From positions 631,014-695,013 of the forward strand of contig NZ_KE386497.1 of assembly GCF_000427465.1 (NCBI RefSeq): a stretch of 64,000 nt of DNA, in the 5' to 3' direction. The notes beneath the pieces were generated by a model. It saw nothing but the letters and a program-made list of their open reading frames with translations, ran no database searches and was not told where the DNA came from. A program made the translations under genes and the position numbers. Position 1 is the stretch's first letter. The number at the start of each line of letters is the position of its first letter. Positions 16,862-25,367 of this stretch are shown piece by piece. This DNA is from Sinorhizobium arboris LMG 14919 (GTDB lineage Bacteria; Pseudomonadota; Alphaproteobacteria; Rhizobiales; Rhizobiaceae).

Positions 16862-18421
16862 GTGCAATCGGTTTCCGAAAAGCCGAATATTCTGCTCGTC
16901 ATGGCCGATCAGATGACCGCGATTGCCCTGTCCATCTATGGCAATCGGGTATGCAAGACGCCCAATATCGACCGGCTTGCCGGACAGGGTTCGGTGTTTG
17001 ACAATGCCTATTGCAATTATCCGCTGTGCGCGCCGTCCCGATTTGCCTTGATGACCGGCCGGTTGCCGTCGCGAATCGGCGCGTTCGACAACGCCTCGGA
17101 ATTCCCTGCGGCCGTGCCGACGCTTGCGCATTACCTGCGCGATGCCGGTTATTACACCTGCATATCGGGAAAGATGCACTTCGTCGGACCCGACCAGCAT
17201 CACGGCTACGAGGACCGTCTGACGACAGAAATTTATCCGGCCGATTTCAGCTGGGTTCCGCCGAAGACCTATGATGAGCTGGAGGCGGAAGAACTCAAGA
17301 CCAAGGGCGAGGTCCCCTTCGGCGTCTCCAGTGTCGAGACGATCGCCGATGCCGGGCCGCTCGCGCGGTCGCAGCAGATTGACTACGATGACGAGGTCGC
17401 CCGCCGCGCGACCCAGCATATCTATGACTGGCGACGCTATGGCGATGGGCGCCCGCTGTTCATGACCGTGTCCTTCACCCAGCCGCACGATCCCTATGTA
17501 ACCACGCGCGACTACTGGGATCTCTACACGGACGAAGCGATCGATCCACCACGGACACCAGCGATCCCGCTGGAGGAAATGGATCCGCACAGCCGTTCGC
17601 TCTATCTCCACTACAGTCTCGACAAGTTCGAGGTGACTGATGCCATCTACCGCCGGGCTCGCCGCGGCTATTATGGCATGATCAGCTATGTGGATCGCAA
17701 GCTCGGCGAACTCAGGCAAACGCTGGAAGATGCCGGCATTGCCGACAATACGGTGATCATCTTCACCTCCGACCACGGCGACATGATCGGTGAGCGCGGC
17801 CTGTGGTTCAAAAAGAACCTCTTCGATCCGGCGATCCGCGTACCACTGGTGCTCTATGATCCGCGGCGGCAGGGCCTGAAGCGCGTCGCCGCGCCGGTTT
17901 CGCTGGTCGATATCATGCCGACATTGGTGGAGCTCGCCACCGGTTCGCTTGATGTGATTATCACCGACCACGAGGGCGACAGCCTTTTGCCCCTGATGAG
18001 CGAGGACAGGTCGGACCGGACGGTCTACGCCGAGCATCTTGACGGAGGCACCAATGCGCCACGCGTGATGCTGCGGCGCGGCCCACATAAACTCGTCGTC
18101 TCCGAAGCCTATCCGATGCAGCTTTACGACCTCGCGAGCGATCCGGGTGAGATGCGCAATCTGGCGGACGAGACTGAATGGAGCGAAACGGTCGAGGCGC
18201 TAATGGCCGGGGTGCGAGAAATCTGGGACCTGGCGGGTCTGAAGCTGGATGTCATGCGCAGCCAGCGCGTCCGCCAATTCGTCAATCGCGCCATGCAGAA
18301 AGGCAAGCTGCGCGACTGGGAGCACTATCCCGATCCGATCCGCGAGCACACCAAATTTGTCCGCACAGGCGAACGCTTCCCCGAGGTGGAGAGACGATCC
18401 TATCTGCCTTACGGTGATTGA
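16862..18421 (+). CDS. Choline-sulfatase-like sulfatase (type I, cytoplasmic)
   Basis: 519 residues, alkaline-phosphatase-fold sulfatase. The formylglycine motif is Cys56-Ala-Pro-Ser-Arg60, followed by MTGRLPSRIGAFDNA. Other marks are SGKMHFVGPDQHHGYEDRLTTEIYPADF, here cited in part as SGKMHFVGPDQHHGYED, and FTSDHGDMIGERGLWFKKN, all close to bacterial choline-sulfatases. No signal peptide is seen, so it acts in the cytoplasm on an imported sulfate ester. The GTG at 16862 has GAGAGGG 7 bases upstream; the GTG at 16856 is too close. It needs formylglycine conversion, and no maturase is encoded nearby. Being joined to an amino-acid importer and a racemase, rather than betABI, is unusual. Confidence 0.85.
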   Translation: MQSVSEKPNILLVMADQMTAIALSIYGNRVCKTPNIDRLAGQGSVFDNAYCNYPLCAPSRFALMTGRLPSRIGAFDNASEFPAAVPTLAHYLRDAGYYTCISGKMHFVGPDQHHGYEDRLTTEIYPADFSWVPPKTYDELEAEELKTKGEVPFGVSSVETIADAGPLARSQQIDYDDEVARRATQHIYDWRRYGDGRPLFMTVSFTQPHDPYVTTRDYWDLYTDEAIDPPRTPAIPLEEMDPHSRSLYLHYSLDKFEVTDAIYRRARRGYYGMISYVDRKLGELRQTLEDAGIADNTVIIFTSDHGDMIGERGLWFKKNLFDPAIRVPLVLYDPRRQGLKRVAAPVSLVDIMPTLVELATGSLDVIITDHEGDSLLPLMSEDRSDRTVYAEHLDGGTNAPRVMLRRGPHKLVVSEAYPMQLYDLASDPGEMRNLADETEWSETVEALMAGVREIWDLAGLKLDVMRSQRVRQFVNRAMQKGKLRDWEHYPDPIREHTKFVRTGERFPEVERRSYLPYGD

Positions 18422-18487
18422 GGACGGACCTCCTGAAGGACAGTAGAATAGTACAGTCGGGCCGCGTGCCCGCAATGAGAGGCCTCC

Positions 18488-19522
18488 ATGATATCCGACC
18501 AAAAGCTTGAGATTCTCCAGGTTCATTGCGAGGGAGAAATCGGCAATGTTCTCGTCGCCGGCGCACCGGAAATTCCCGGTGCAACCGCGTTGGACAAGAT
18601 GAACTACATCAACAATGTCGACGACAGCCTCCGCCGTTTCGTGACGTTCGAGCCGCGCGCGAATGTCGCCATGACCGTCAATTTGCTGCTGGAACCCACC
18701 CGTCCCGACGCGGATGCCGGCTTCATCGTGCTCCAGGCCGACCGTGCGCATGCAATGTCGGGCTCGAACTGCATCTGCGTCGTAACCGCGCTTCTCGAGA
18801 GCGGCCGGGTGGCCATGGTTGAGCCCGAAACGATTGTGCGTCTCGATATGCCGGCAGGTCTGGTCACAGCGCGGGCGCGCTGCGAAAATGGCCGTTGCCT
18901 TTCCGTCAGCGTCGACAATGTCCCGGCCTTTGCGGAAGCTCTCGACCAGGAGGTCGAGACGCCGCGCTGGGGTCGCATAAAGGCCGATATCTGCTTCGGC
19001 GGTGTCTATTACGGTCTGGTTGATGTCGAGCAGGTCGGGCTTACCATTGAACCGAAGAATGCGCGTGCACTGGCGGAGGCCGGTATCGAACTCAAGGCGC
19101 TTCTGGCAGAGCAGGTCAAAGTCCGACATCCGACATTGCCGGGTGTGGATGAGATCGCCTATGTGATGTTCCGTTCTCAGGAGCCGGATGGCGCGGTGCG
19201 CACCTGCACGACGCTGAAACCCGGCCGCGTCGACCGCTCTCCTTGCGGTACCGGCAGCTCGGCCAATCTTGCAAGCCTTCATGCACGTGGTCTGATCGCG
19301 GTCGGAGACACGAAGGTCTCTCGCTCGATCATCGGCGGGGAATTTCATGTCCAGGCGCTGGAGGAAACCGAAGTGGGCGGACGCAAGGCGGTCATCCCAC
19401 GGATCACCGGCCAGGGTTTCGTCTATGGCAAGCAGGAATTACGCCTCGTCGCCGATGATCCCTTCGTCAAGGGCTTTGCCCTTTCCGACACCTGGGGTCC
19501 GCAGGTGCATCTTCTGGATTGA
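18488..19522 (+). CDS. Proline racemase / hydroxyproline epimerase family protein (Ser/Cys type)
   Basis: 344 residues of the proline racemase superfamily. The C-terminal catalytic motif VDRSPCGTGSSA carries Cys253, but the first catalytic site, usually MCGH, is MSGSN with Ser91. The family is known to include Cys/Cys (racemase/4-hydroxyproline epimerase), Cys/Thr (trans-3-hydroxyproline dehydratase) and Ser/Cys members, the last with epimerase and/or dehydratase activity. The ATG at 18488 follows GAGAGGCC. Gene order (Aap-like importer, sulfatase, this enzyme) and the strong terminator behind it make it the last step of one operon. Cytoplasmic. Confidence 0.85.
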   Translation: MISDQKLEILQVHCEGEIGNVLVAGAPEIPGATALDKMNYINNVDDSLRRFVTFEPRANVAMTVNLLLEPTRPDADAGFIVLQADRAHAMSGSNCICVVTALLESGRVAMVEPETIVRLDMPAGLVTARARCENGRCLSVSVDNVPAFAEALDQEVETPRWGRIKADICFGGVYYGLVDVEQVGLTIEPKNARALAEAGIELKALLAEQVKVRHPTLPGVDEIAYVMFRSQEPDGAVRTCTTLKPGRVDRSPCGTGSSANLASLHARGLIAVGDTKVSRSIIGGEFHVQALEETEVGGRKAVIPRITGQGFVYGKQELRLVADDPFVKGFALSDTWGPQVHLLD

Positions 19523-19539
19523 TTGGCTCCCAAGGCCTA

Positions 19540-19573
19540 GGCTCCATGCCTCCGGGCATGGAGCCATTTTTTT
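19540..19573 (+). terminator. Rho-independent terminator of the transporter/sulfatase operon
   Basis: GGCTCCATGCC (19540-19550) pairs perfectly with GGCATGGAGCC (19555-19565) around a 4-base loop and is followed by seven T (19567-19573). It sits 18 bases after the racemase-family stop, between convergent genes. Confidence 0.92.
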
Positions 19574-19657
19574 GGCCGGCGCTAGCCGGAGGTCTGCGGT
19601 TTACGGAGATAAACGATCGTCATTTTCGACGGTTCGCCCCAGCAAGGAGGCGGAAAT

Positions 19658-20320
19658 CTACCTTTTCAGATATGCCAATATGATGCTGACTGTCTGGTCA
19701 CGCTGTTTGGCGACTTCAACGCTACTCTCCAGTTTTTCATCCAGCACGATCGATAGCGTGTGGATGTTGGAGAAGTAGAAGTAGCCCAGAGCCGATATGG
19801 ACACGTACAGGTGTTTCAAGTCGACATCTGCTCTGAAGATGCCCTTGTCCTGGCCACTGCGGATCACCCGCGACAGTTTGGCGAGAAGGGGGGTGTAGAG
19901 GTTCTTGATGCCGAGCGCCTGTTTCAGAAAACGGGCATTCTGAACATTTTCATGGGTCAGCATTCGAACAATGCGGGGATTGTTGGCGAACGTGTCGAAG
20001 GTTGACTGAACGAGCGTCCTGACTGCGCCCACCGGGTCATTTTCATCGAGGTCAATCTCATGCTGGGAAGCGCGCAGCTTCTCATAGGTGTTCGAAAGGC
20101 TGGCTATATACAGCTCTTCCTTGCTGTTGAAGTATTTGTAGATCAGGCTTTTGTTTGTCTGGGATTGCTCGGCGATCGCATCTATCCGCGCGCCATCAAA
20201 CCCGCGTTCCGTGAACTCGTCAATCGACGTGTCGATGATCCTCTGCTTCGTCCGTTCAGGGTCGCGGATCCGCTTCTTTTTGTCCGGGCCGCTTTTTTCA
20301 AGTTCCATTCTCTGGTCCAT
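19658..20320 (-). CDS. TetR/AcrR-family regulator
   Basis: 220 residues. The N-terminal TetR helix-turn-helix reads TKQRIIDTSIDEFTERGFDG, then IDAIAEQSQTNKSLIYKYF with the usual YKYFNSKEELY end; the C-terminal half is an all-helical ligand domain. The ATG at 20320 is preferred; an in-frame start 57 bases further up lacks homology. It is divergent from the taurine/nitrate-type ABC importer and hydantoinase operon and likely represses it until a small-molecule inducer binds (inference). The basic N-terminus (KKKRIRDPER) is typical of RutR-like pyrimidine and amide regulators, but I cannot assign a ligand. Confidence 0.87.
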   Translation of the reverse strand: MDQRMELEKSGPDKKKRIRDPERTKQRIIDTSIDEFTERGFDGARIDAIAEQSQTNKSLIYKYFNSKEELYIASLSNTYEKLRASQHEIDLDENDPVGAVRTLVQSTFDTFANNPRIVRMLTHENVQNARFLKQALGIKNLYTPLLAKLSRVIRSGQDKGIFRADVDLKHLYVSISALGYFYFSNIHTLSIVLDEKLESSVEVAKQRDQTVSIILAYLKR

Positions 20321-20509
20321 CAACACGCCCTTGGGCCTTAAACATTGAAGTTTATCGTAGCAGCCTCTGCTTAGCATTTTCCATGCTCACGGCAAACTCT
20401 AGCGCCGCGGAAACAGACCGTTTTCGCGTTCGAAAAGATGTTGCCGTGTCGCGCTAACTCATTGAATTGTCGGCATAATAAAATACTCCGGCTTTTGGTT
20501 TTTGCGCGA

Positions 20510-20561
20510 TTGACAGACAGTCGGAAACAGGTTAGCTCTGTCCTTAATAAACTAAATAGTT
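20510..20561 (+). promoter_or_regulatory. Possible promoter and inverted repeat before the SsuA-like gene
   Basis: TTGACA (20510-20515) is followed after 16 bases by a weak -10 TTAGCT (20532-20537). Downstream, AACTAAATAGTT (20550-20561) has 5-base inverted arms and ends 26 bases before the ATG. It lies in the divergent TetR/importer region, the expected place for a TetR operator. Confidence 0.35.
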
Positions 20562-20587
20562 CTATAAGAGCAAGAGGGGTTCTGAAA

Positions 20588-21595
20588 ATGAGCAACCGGA
20601 TGTCCAAGTTCCAAACGACTCGACGCGCGTTTCTTGCTGGCGGTATTGCCGCCCTGGCTATGCCGTCCTTGGTACGTGCTCAAGGCCTTCAGGCGCTGTC
20701 GGCCCGCATGGATTTTGCGCCTTGGGGTGTTCAAGCGGCCATGCATCTCGCCCAGGTGAAAGGGTGGTTTAAAGATGTCGGCCTGGACATTGATGTGCAG
20801 GATGGCCGTGGCTCTGCGAACACCCTGCAGCTTGTGAATGCGGGCCAGGTTGATGTTGGCCAGGTGCAGCTCGGTCTCGTCCCCCAGGCGCGTATGAAGA
20901 GTGCGACCGTGCGCTCCTTCGCTGGTTTCGCTCGCGCTACGGATCTCGCGGCAGTCGTCGACCGCGACTCGGACTACAAGACGGTTGCCGATCTGAAGGG
21001 CAAGAGCATCGTCTGTTTCGCGGCGAGCCCATGGGCGCCCTTCATCGACTATTGGCTCGCGCAGGGCGGGCTTGACCGCTCTACTGTGGAGCTGCTCCTG
21101 GTCGACCCGGCAGCCCTCTGGAGCACCTATACCACGCGCCGGGCGGATGCGATCCTGTCCACCGGCCCCTCGATCATCCCGCCTGCCGAAGCCGTTCGTC
21201 CTTCGCGCGGCATCCTCGCCAGCGACGCTGGCGTCAATTTCCCGAGCTACGGCCTCATCGCCAGTGACGAGACCATCGAAAAACGTGGTGATGCCCTGAA
21301 GGCCCTCGTGGCCTCTCAGCAGAAAGCGTGGGCCTATCTGCGTGACGGCAATGCGGGCGAGGGCGCTGAGGCCATGATCCAGCAACGGCCAACTATAAAG
21401 CTGACGAAGGAAGTTCTGACCAGGCAGATCGAATTGACGATCGAAACCTTCGAGACCCCGGCGACGGCGGGAAAACCGATCGGCTGGCAGGCTGACGCGG
21501 ATTGGAACGCCGCGCTGGCGTCGATGGAAAAAGCCAATGCAATTCCGTCCGGATTGACGCTTTCCGATATTTTCACCAACGACTTCATTGGGTGA
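20588..21595 (+). CDS. ABC transporter substrate-binding protein, NMT1/SsuA type, Tat-exported
   Basis: 335 residues. The N-terminus has a twin-arginine signal (TTRRAFLAGGIAALAMP, then VRAQG cleavage region). The mature part is an NMT1/THI5-like binding protein of the nitrate/sulfonate/taurine family: WGVQAAMHLAQVKGWFKDVGLD, given in part as AAMHLAQVKGWFKDVGLD, and a VADLKGKSIVCFAASPWAP hinge region. It delivers a ligand to the following ATPase and permease. Genes downstream (hydantoinase A/B, epimerase) suggest a cyclic amide, pyrimidine-like or amino-acid derivative as ligand (inference). Confidence 0.87.
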   Translation: MSNRMSKFQTTRRAFLAGGIAALAMPSLVRAQGLQALSARMDFAPWGVQAAMHLAQVKGWFKDVGLDIDVQDGRGSANTLQLVNAGQVDVGQVQLGLVPQARMKSATVRSFAGFARATDLAAVVDRDSDYKTVADLKGKSIVCFAASPWAPFIDYWLAQGGLDRSTVELLLVDPAALWSTYTTRRADAILSTGPSIIPPAEAVRPSRGILASDAGVNFPSYGLIASDETIEKRGDALKALVASQQKAWAYLRDGNAGEGAEAMIQQRPTIKLTKEVLTRQIELTIETFETPATAGKPIGWQADADWNAALASMEKANAIPSGLTLSDIFTNDFIG

Positions 21596-21602
21596 GGTCG
21601 AG

Positions 21603-22391
21603 ATGTTGGACCAGGTCAAGGACAGCTATATCAGGGTCTCCGGCGTCGATAAGCGCTACGGCGGCAGTGATGCGTCGCTTGTTCTTCAAGACATCAATCT
21701 GGACATCAGGAAGGGCGAGTTCGTCAGCATTCTCGGTCCGAGCGGCTGCGGCAAGAGCACGCTTTTGAAATGCATCGCCGGGCTTGAGGATGTTTCCAAC
21801 GGGAGCGTCACGACCCGCGGGCTTATGGTCGACGGTCCACCGGAGGGCCTCGGCATGGTCTTCCAGCGTGACATGCTGCTCGACTGGCGGACGATCCTTG
21901 AAAACGTCCTGTTTACCGTCGAGCTCCAAGGCAAGGTCAGTGCGGAGATGCGGGCAAGGGCGAGCGCGCAGCTCGCGCGTTTCGGCCTCGGCGGCTATGA
22001 GAACCGGCGCCCGTGGGAGCTGTCGGGCGGGATGCGGCAGAGGGCGTCGATCTGCCGGGCGCTTTTGACCGATCCCGACATCCTGCTTATGGATGAGCCG
22101 TTCGGGGCGCTCGACGCCATGACGCGCGATGACCTCAATGTCGAGGTCGCGCGCATCTCCCACGAGGCGCACAAGACGATCATTTTCATCACCCACAGCA
22201 TCAGCGAAGCGGTCTTCCTTTCGGATCGTGTCGTGATCCTCGACCGCCATCCCGGAAGGATCGTCGAAATCCTTGATATCGACCTTCCCCGTCCGCGGCA
22301 GCTCTCCGTCCGCGAGACACCGAAATTCGGACATTACAGCAGCCATATCCGCCAGGTGTTCACGAAACTCGGGATATTCAAGAATGCGTAA
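21603..22391 (+). CDS. ABC transporter ATP-binding protein (SsuB/TauB type)
   Basis: 262 residues with Walker A (GPSGCGKST), Q-loop (MVFQRDMLLDWRT), signature LSGGMRQRASICRAL, Walker B (ILLMDEPFGALDAMTR) and H-loop (FITHSISEAVFLSDRV), all typical of nitrate/sulfonate/taurine importers. The ATG at 21603 follows GAGG; a TTG at 21588 overlaps the upstream gene. It overlaps the permease start by ATGCGTAA. Confidence 0.92.
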   Translation: MLDQVKDSYIRVSGVDKRYGGSDASLVLQDINLDIRKGEFVSILGPSGCGKSTLLKCIAGLEDVSNGSVTTRGLMVDGPPEGLGMVFQRDMLLDWRTILENVLFTVELQGKVSAEMRARASAQLARFGLGGYENRRPWELSGGMRQRASICRALLTDPDILLMDEPFGALDAMTRDDLNVEVARISHEAHKTIIFITHSISEAVFLSDRVVILDRHPGRIVEILDIDLPRPRQLSVRETPKFGHYSSHIRQVFTKLGIFKNA

Positions 22392-23157
22392 CATGCCGTC
22401 CATGACCACACGCTTTCTGCCCGGCCTGATAACGCTGGTTTCGGCGGTGGCGCTTTGGGAAATCGGCGTCAGGCTTTTCCAGATTTCCCCGATCCTCCTC
22501 CCGTCGCCGTCGGCGGTCTGGGTCGAGTTCTGGAAAATGCCGGCCTTCTTCCTCTACAACGCCGGGGTCACTCTGGTTGTGACGCTTGCCGGATTTTTTC
22601 TGGCCGCGGTCTTCGGCATCCTGCTGGCAGTCGTCATCGTGTCGTCGAAGACGCTCGAGCGCCCTGTATTCTCGGCGCTGGTCGCCCTGAACTCGGTCCC
22701 CAAGGTCGCTCTGGCGCCGCTCTTCGTGGTCTGGATGGGCATTGGGCCGGAACCCAAGATCGCCATTGCGGTCATGCTCGCCATTTTCGCCATCGTCATC
22801 GATACGGTCCTAGGGCTACGGTCCGTCGATCCGGACATGATCAATCTGGCGCGTGTCGGGCGGGCAAGCGCTTGGCAGATTCTCACGAAGGTCCGGCTCC
22901 CCTGCGCCCTTCCGAGCATCTTCGCCGGCTTGAAGGTTGCCATCTCGCTGGCCCTGATCGGTGCGATTATCGGCGAATTCGTCGGCAGCTCCTCGGGCCT
23001 CGGATTTGCGATTTTGACTGCGCAGGGACAGTTCGACACCCCCGGTCTCTTTGTCAGTTTGGTCCTTCTGATCGCGATGGGATCGCTCCTCTTCAACCTC
23101 ATGGAAGGCATAGAGCGGCTGTCGATCCCCTGGCACACGTCGGTCCGCTCTCACTAA
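22384..23157 (+). CDS. ABC transporter permease (SsuC/TauC type)
   Basis: 257-residue inner-membrane permease. N-terminal membrane segment (LITLVSAVALWEIGVRLF), an ILLPSPSAVWVEFW stretch typical of the family, and an EAA-like loop ARVGRASAWQILTKVRLPCA near residue 158. Together with the Tat-exported binding protein and ATPase it forms a three-part importer. It starts inside the end of the ATPase gene (8-base overlap); ATG at 22393 is an alternative. Confidence 0.88.
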   Translation: MRNMPSMTTRFLPGLITLVSAVALWEIGVRLFQISPILLPSPSAVWVEFWKMPAFFLYNAGVTLVVTLAGFFLAAVFGILLAVVIVSSKTLERPVFSALVALNSVPKVALAPLFVVWMGIGPEPKIAIAVMLAIFAIVIDTVLGLRSVDPDMINLARVGRASAWQILTKVRLPCALPSIFAGLKVAISLALIGAIIGEFVGSSSGLGFAILTAQGQFDTPGLFVSLVLLIAMGSLLFNLMEGIERLSIPWHTSVRSH

Positions 23158-23257
23158 CCACGAAACACGCAACGCATGAATGACCCCCGCGGGCGAGATC
23201 AACTCGGCCGACGGGAGAACTCGACCCAAAAAAGCGCTGATGCGCAGGAGGCATACG

Positions 23258-25330
23258 ATGAACAACGCACGCATTGGCGTTGATATTGGCGGAACGTTCA
23301 CCGACCTGGTTCTCTTCGGCGACGGCGGCGAGACCTTCTTCACAAAGGTGCCATCCACGCCCGCCAGGCCCGAGGAAGCGGTGCTGACCGGCATTCGCCA
23401 GATCACCGAGACGGCACGCATTTCCGTGTCCAGGGTGGCCGAAGTGGTCCATGGCACGACCGTGGGTTCGAACACGCTGCTACAGAAGGTCGGCGCCAAG
23501 ACCGGCCTGATCACCACCAAGGGCTTTCGCGACGTGCTGGAGATCGGGCGCGTCCGCACCCCGACCATGTTCGACCTTAGCTGGGAAAAGGCCGTACCGC
23601 TGATCGCCCGCCGTTACCGCATGGAAGTGGACGAGCGGTCGACAGCCGACGGGCGCATCCTCAAGGGGGTGAACGAGCAGGAAGTGATCGATATTGGGCG
23701 CTTCTTCGAAGCAGAAGGCGTTGAATCCGTCGCGGTGTGCTTCATCAATTCCTACCGCAATCCGGAGAACGAGACCCGGGTGCTGGAAATCATGCGCGAG
23801 CATTTTCCCGACATGTGGGTGACCGCCTCGGTCTCGGTGCTGCCCGAGATCCGCGAATATGAGCGGACTTCGACCACCGCCGTGAACGCCTATGTGCTGC
23901 CGTCGCTGCGCGCTTACTTCGAGCGCCTCGAAAACGGCCTGCGCGAAATCGGCGTCTCCGCACCGCTCCTGATCAGCAATTCCAACGGCGGCCTCTCCAG
24001 CGCCCGCATGGCACAGGAGAAGCCCGTCTTCTTCATCTCCTCCGGCCGTTCGGCCGGCGTAGTCGGTGCGGGCAGACTGGGTGAAGCTGCAGGCGAGAAG
24101 GATCTGGTCGTATTCGACATGGGCGGCACGACGGCTTCCGCCTCGCTCATCCACAAGGGCGAGCTGTCGCGCGCCAACGAATATGAATTCCGCGCCGGCA
24201 TTTCCACGCCGAGCCGCTTCATCAAGGCGGGCGGCTACCTGATGCGGGTCCCTACGGTAGACGTGGCGGAGGTTGGCAGCGGCGCCGGCTCCATCGCCCG
24301 CATCGATGAGGGCGGCCTATTACATGTTGGGCCGCTGTCGGCCGGCGCTGATCCAGGACCGGTCTGCTACGGCATCGGCGGCAATTCGCCGACCGTCACA
24401 GACGCCAATGTGGTGCTCGGCTTTCTGCCGGCAGCGCTGGCTGGCGGCAGTATGAAGCTCGACGTCGAGGGCGCCCGCGCCGCGATAAAGCGCGATCTTG
24501 CCGATCCGCTGAAGCTTTCGATCGAAGACGCCGCCTTCGGCATTCGCGAAGTAGTGAACATCAACATGGCCCGCACCATCAAGGCTGTCACGGTGGAGCG
24601 TGGCGTCGACCCGCGCGACTTCGCCATCCTCGCCTTCGGCGGCTCAGGCCCGGTGCACGCCTGCGATCTCGCACGCACGCTCGGCATTTCCCGCGTCATC
24701 TTCCCGCGCTCGCCCGGCGTCTTCACCGCGACCGGCATGCTTGCTGCCAAGGTCGAGCGCTATCTCCTGCGCAGCCTCCACGGCAGGCTCGACCAGTTGC
24801 CGGTCGCCGAGGTCAATGCGCTGCTCAAGGACATGCGCGCTGACGCCCATGCTTCGCTCGCCGAGGAAGGCTATAGCGATGACCAGATCGAATGCACCTT
24901 CGAAGCCGACCTGCGCTTCAAGGGCCAGGATTTCGAGATTCCGGTTGCACTTCCTGAAACAGTGACGGAGGCCGACCGCGAAAACTTGCGCGCATCGTTC
25001 CGCGAAGCCTACAAGGCGATCTACGGCTATGCCTCCGACGACAGCGTCGAGATTGTCAACATCAGGCTCAATGCCGGCGGCAATAGCGGCAACCGCCTCG
25101 CCTTCACCGCCCACAAGCCTGAGGACGGTCCGGCTGATGTCACCACGCGAAAAGTCTATTTCTCGCGCAAGGACGGTTGGATCGACACGCCGATCCACCA
25201 GCGCGCCACCTTCCGCGGCGGCGCCGTCGGGCCGCTGATCATCCAGAGCCCCGATACAACCATCGTCGTTCCACCCGGCGCCAAGGCAGATCTCGATGCC
25301 TTCGGCAACGTCGTCGCCACGCTTGCCTGA
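23258..25330 (+). CDS. Hydantoinase/oxoprolinase family protein, subunit A
   Basis: 690 residues. It has the actin-like ATP-binding signature VDIGGTFTDLV at the N-terminus, VVHGTTVGSNTLL near residue 67, FDMGGTTASASLI near residue 288 and AFGGSGPVHACDLA near residue 466, all typical of HyuA. AGGAGG directly before the ATG at 23258 sets the start. HyuA/HyuB pairs hydrolyse cyclic amides (hydantoins, 5-oxoproline) with ATP, or carboxylate ketones in acetone carboxylases. The gamma subunit of acetone carboxylase is absent, favouring a ring-opening amidase. The importer just upstream probably supplies the substrate. Confidence 0.88.
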   Translation: MNNARIGVDIGGTFTDLVLFGDGGETFFTKVPSTPARPEEAVLTGIRQITETARISVSRVAEVVHGTTVGSNTLLQKVGAKTGLITTKGFRDVLEIGRVRTPTMFDLSWEKAVPLIARRYRMEVDERSTADGRILKGVNEQEVIDIGRFFEAEGVESVAVCFINSYRNPENETRVLEIMREHFPDMWVTASVSVLPEIREYERTSTTAVNAYVLPSLRAYFERLENGLREIGVSAPLLISNSNGGLSSARMAQEKPVFFISSGRSAGVVGAGRLGEAAGEKDLVVFDMGGTTASASLIHKGELSRANEYEFRAGISTPSRFIKAGGYLMRVPTVDVAEVGSGAGSIARIDEGGLLHVGPLSAGADPGPVCYGIGGNSPTVTDANVVLGFLPAALAGGSMKLDVEGARAAIKRDLADPLKLSIEDAAFGIREVVNINMARTIKAVTVERGVDPRDFAILAFGGSGPVHACDLARTLGISRVIFPRSPGVFTATGMLAAKVERYLLRSLHGRLDQLPVAEVNALLKDMRADAHASLAEEGYSDDQIECTFEADLRFKGQDFEIPVALPETVTEADRENLRASFREAYKAIYGYASDDSVEIVNIRLNAGGNSGNRLAFTAHKPEDGPADVTTRKVYFSRKDGWIDTPIHQRATFRGGAVGPLIIQSPDTTIVVPPGAKADLDAFGNVVATLA

Positions 25331-25367
25331 GACTCGTTGGCCTGACCCCATTCAAGGAGCTGTTCCC

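Noticed and set aside
15971..18088. Long minus-strand open frame (about 705 codons) opposite the ATPase and sulfatase genes
   Set aside because: It is the mirror frame of two well-supported plus-strand genes in GC-rich DNA, with no family motif of its own.
16862..18421. betC choline-sulfatase of the betaine pathway
   Set aside because: Sequence resembles choline-sulfatase, but no betA/betB/betI or choline transporter is present; the substrate is left open.
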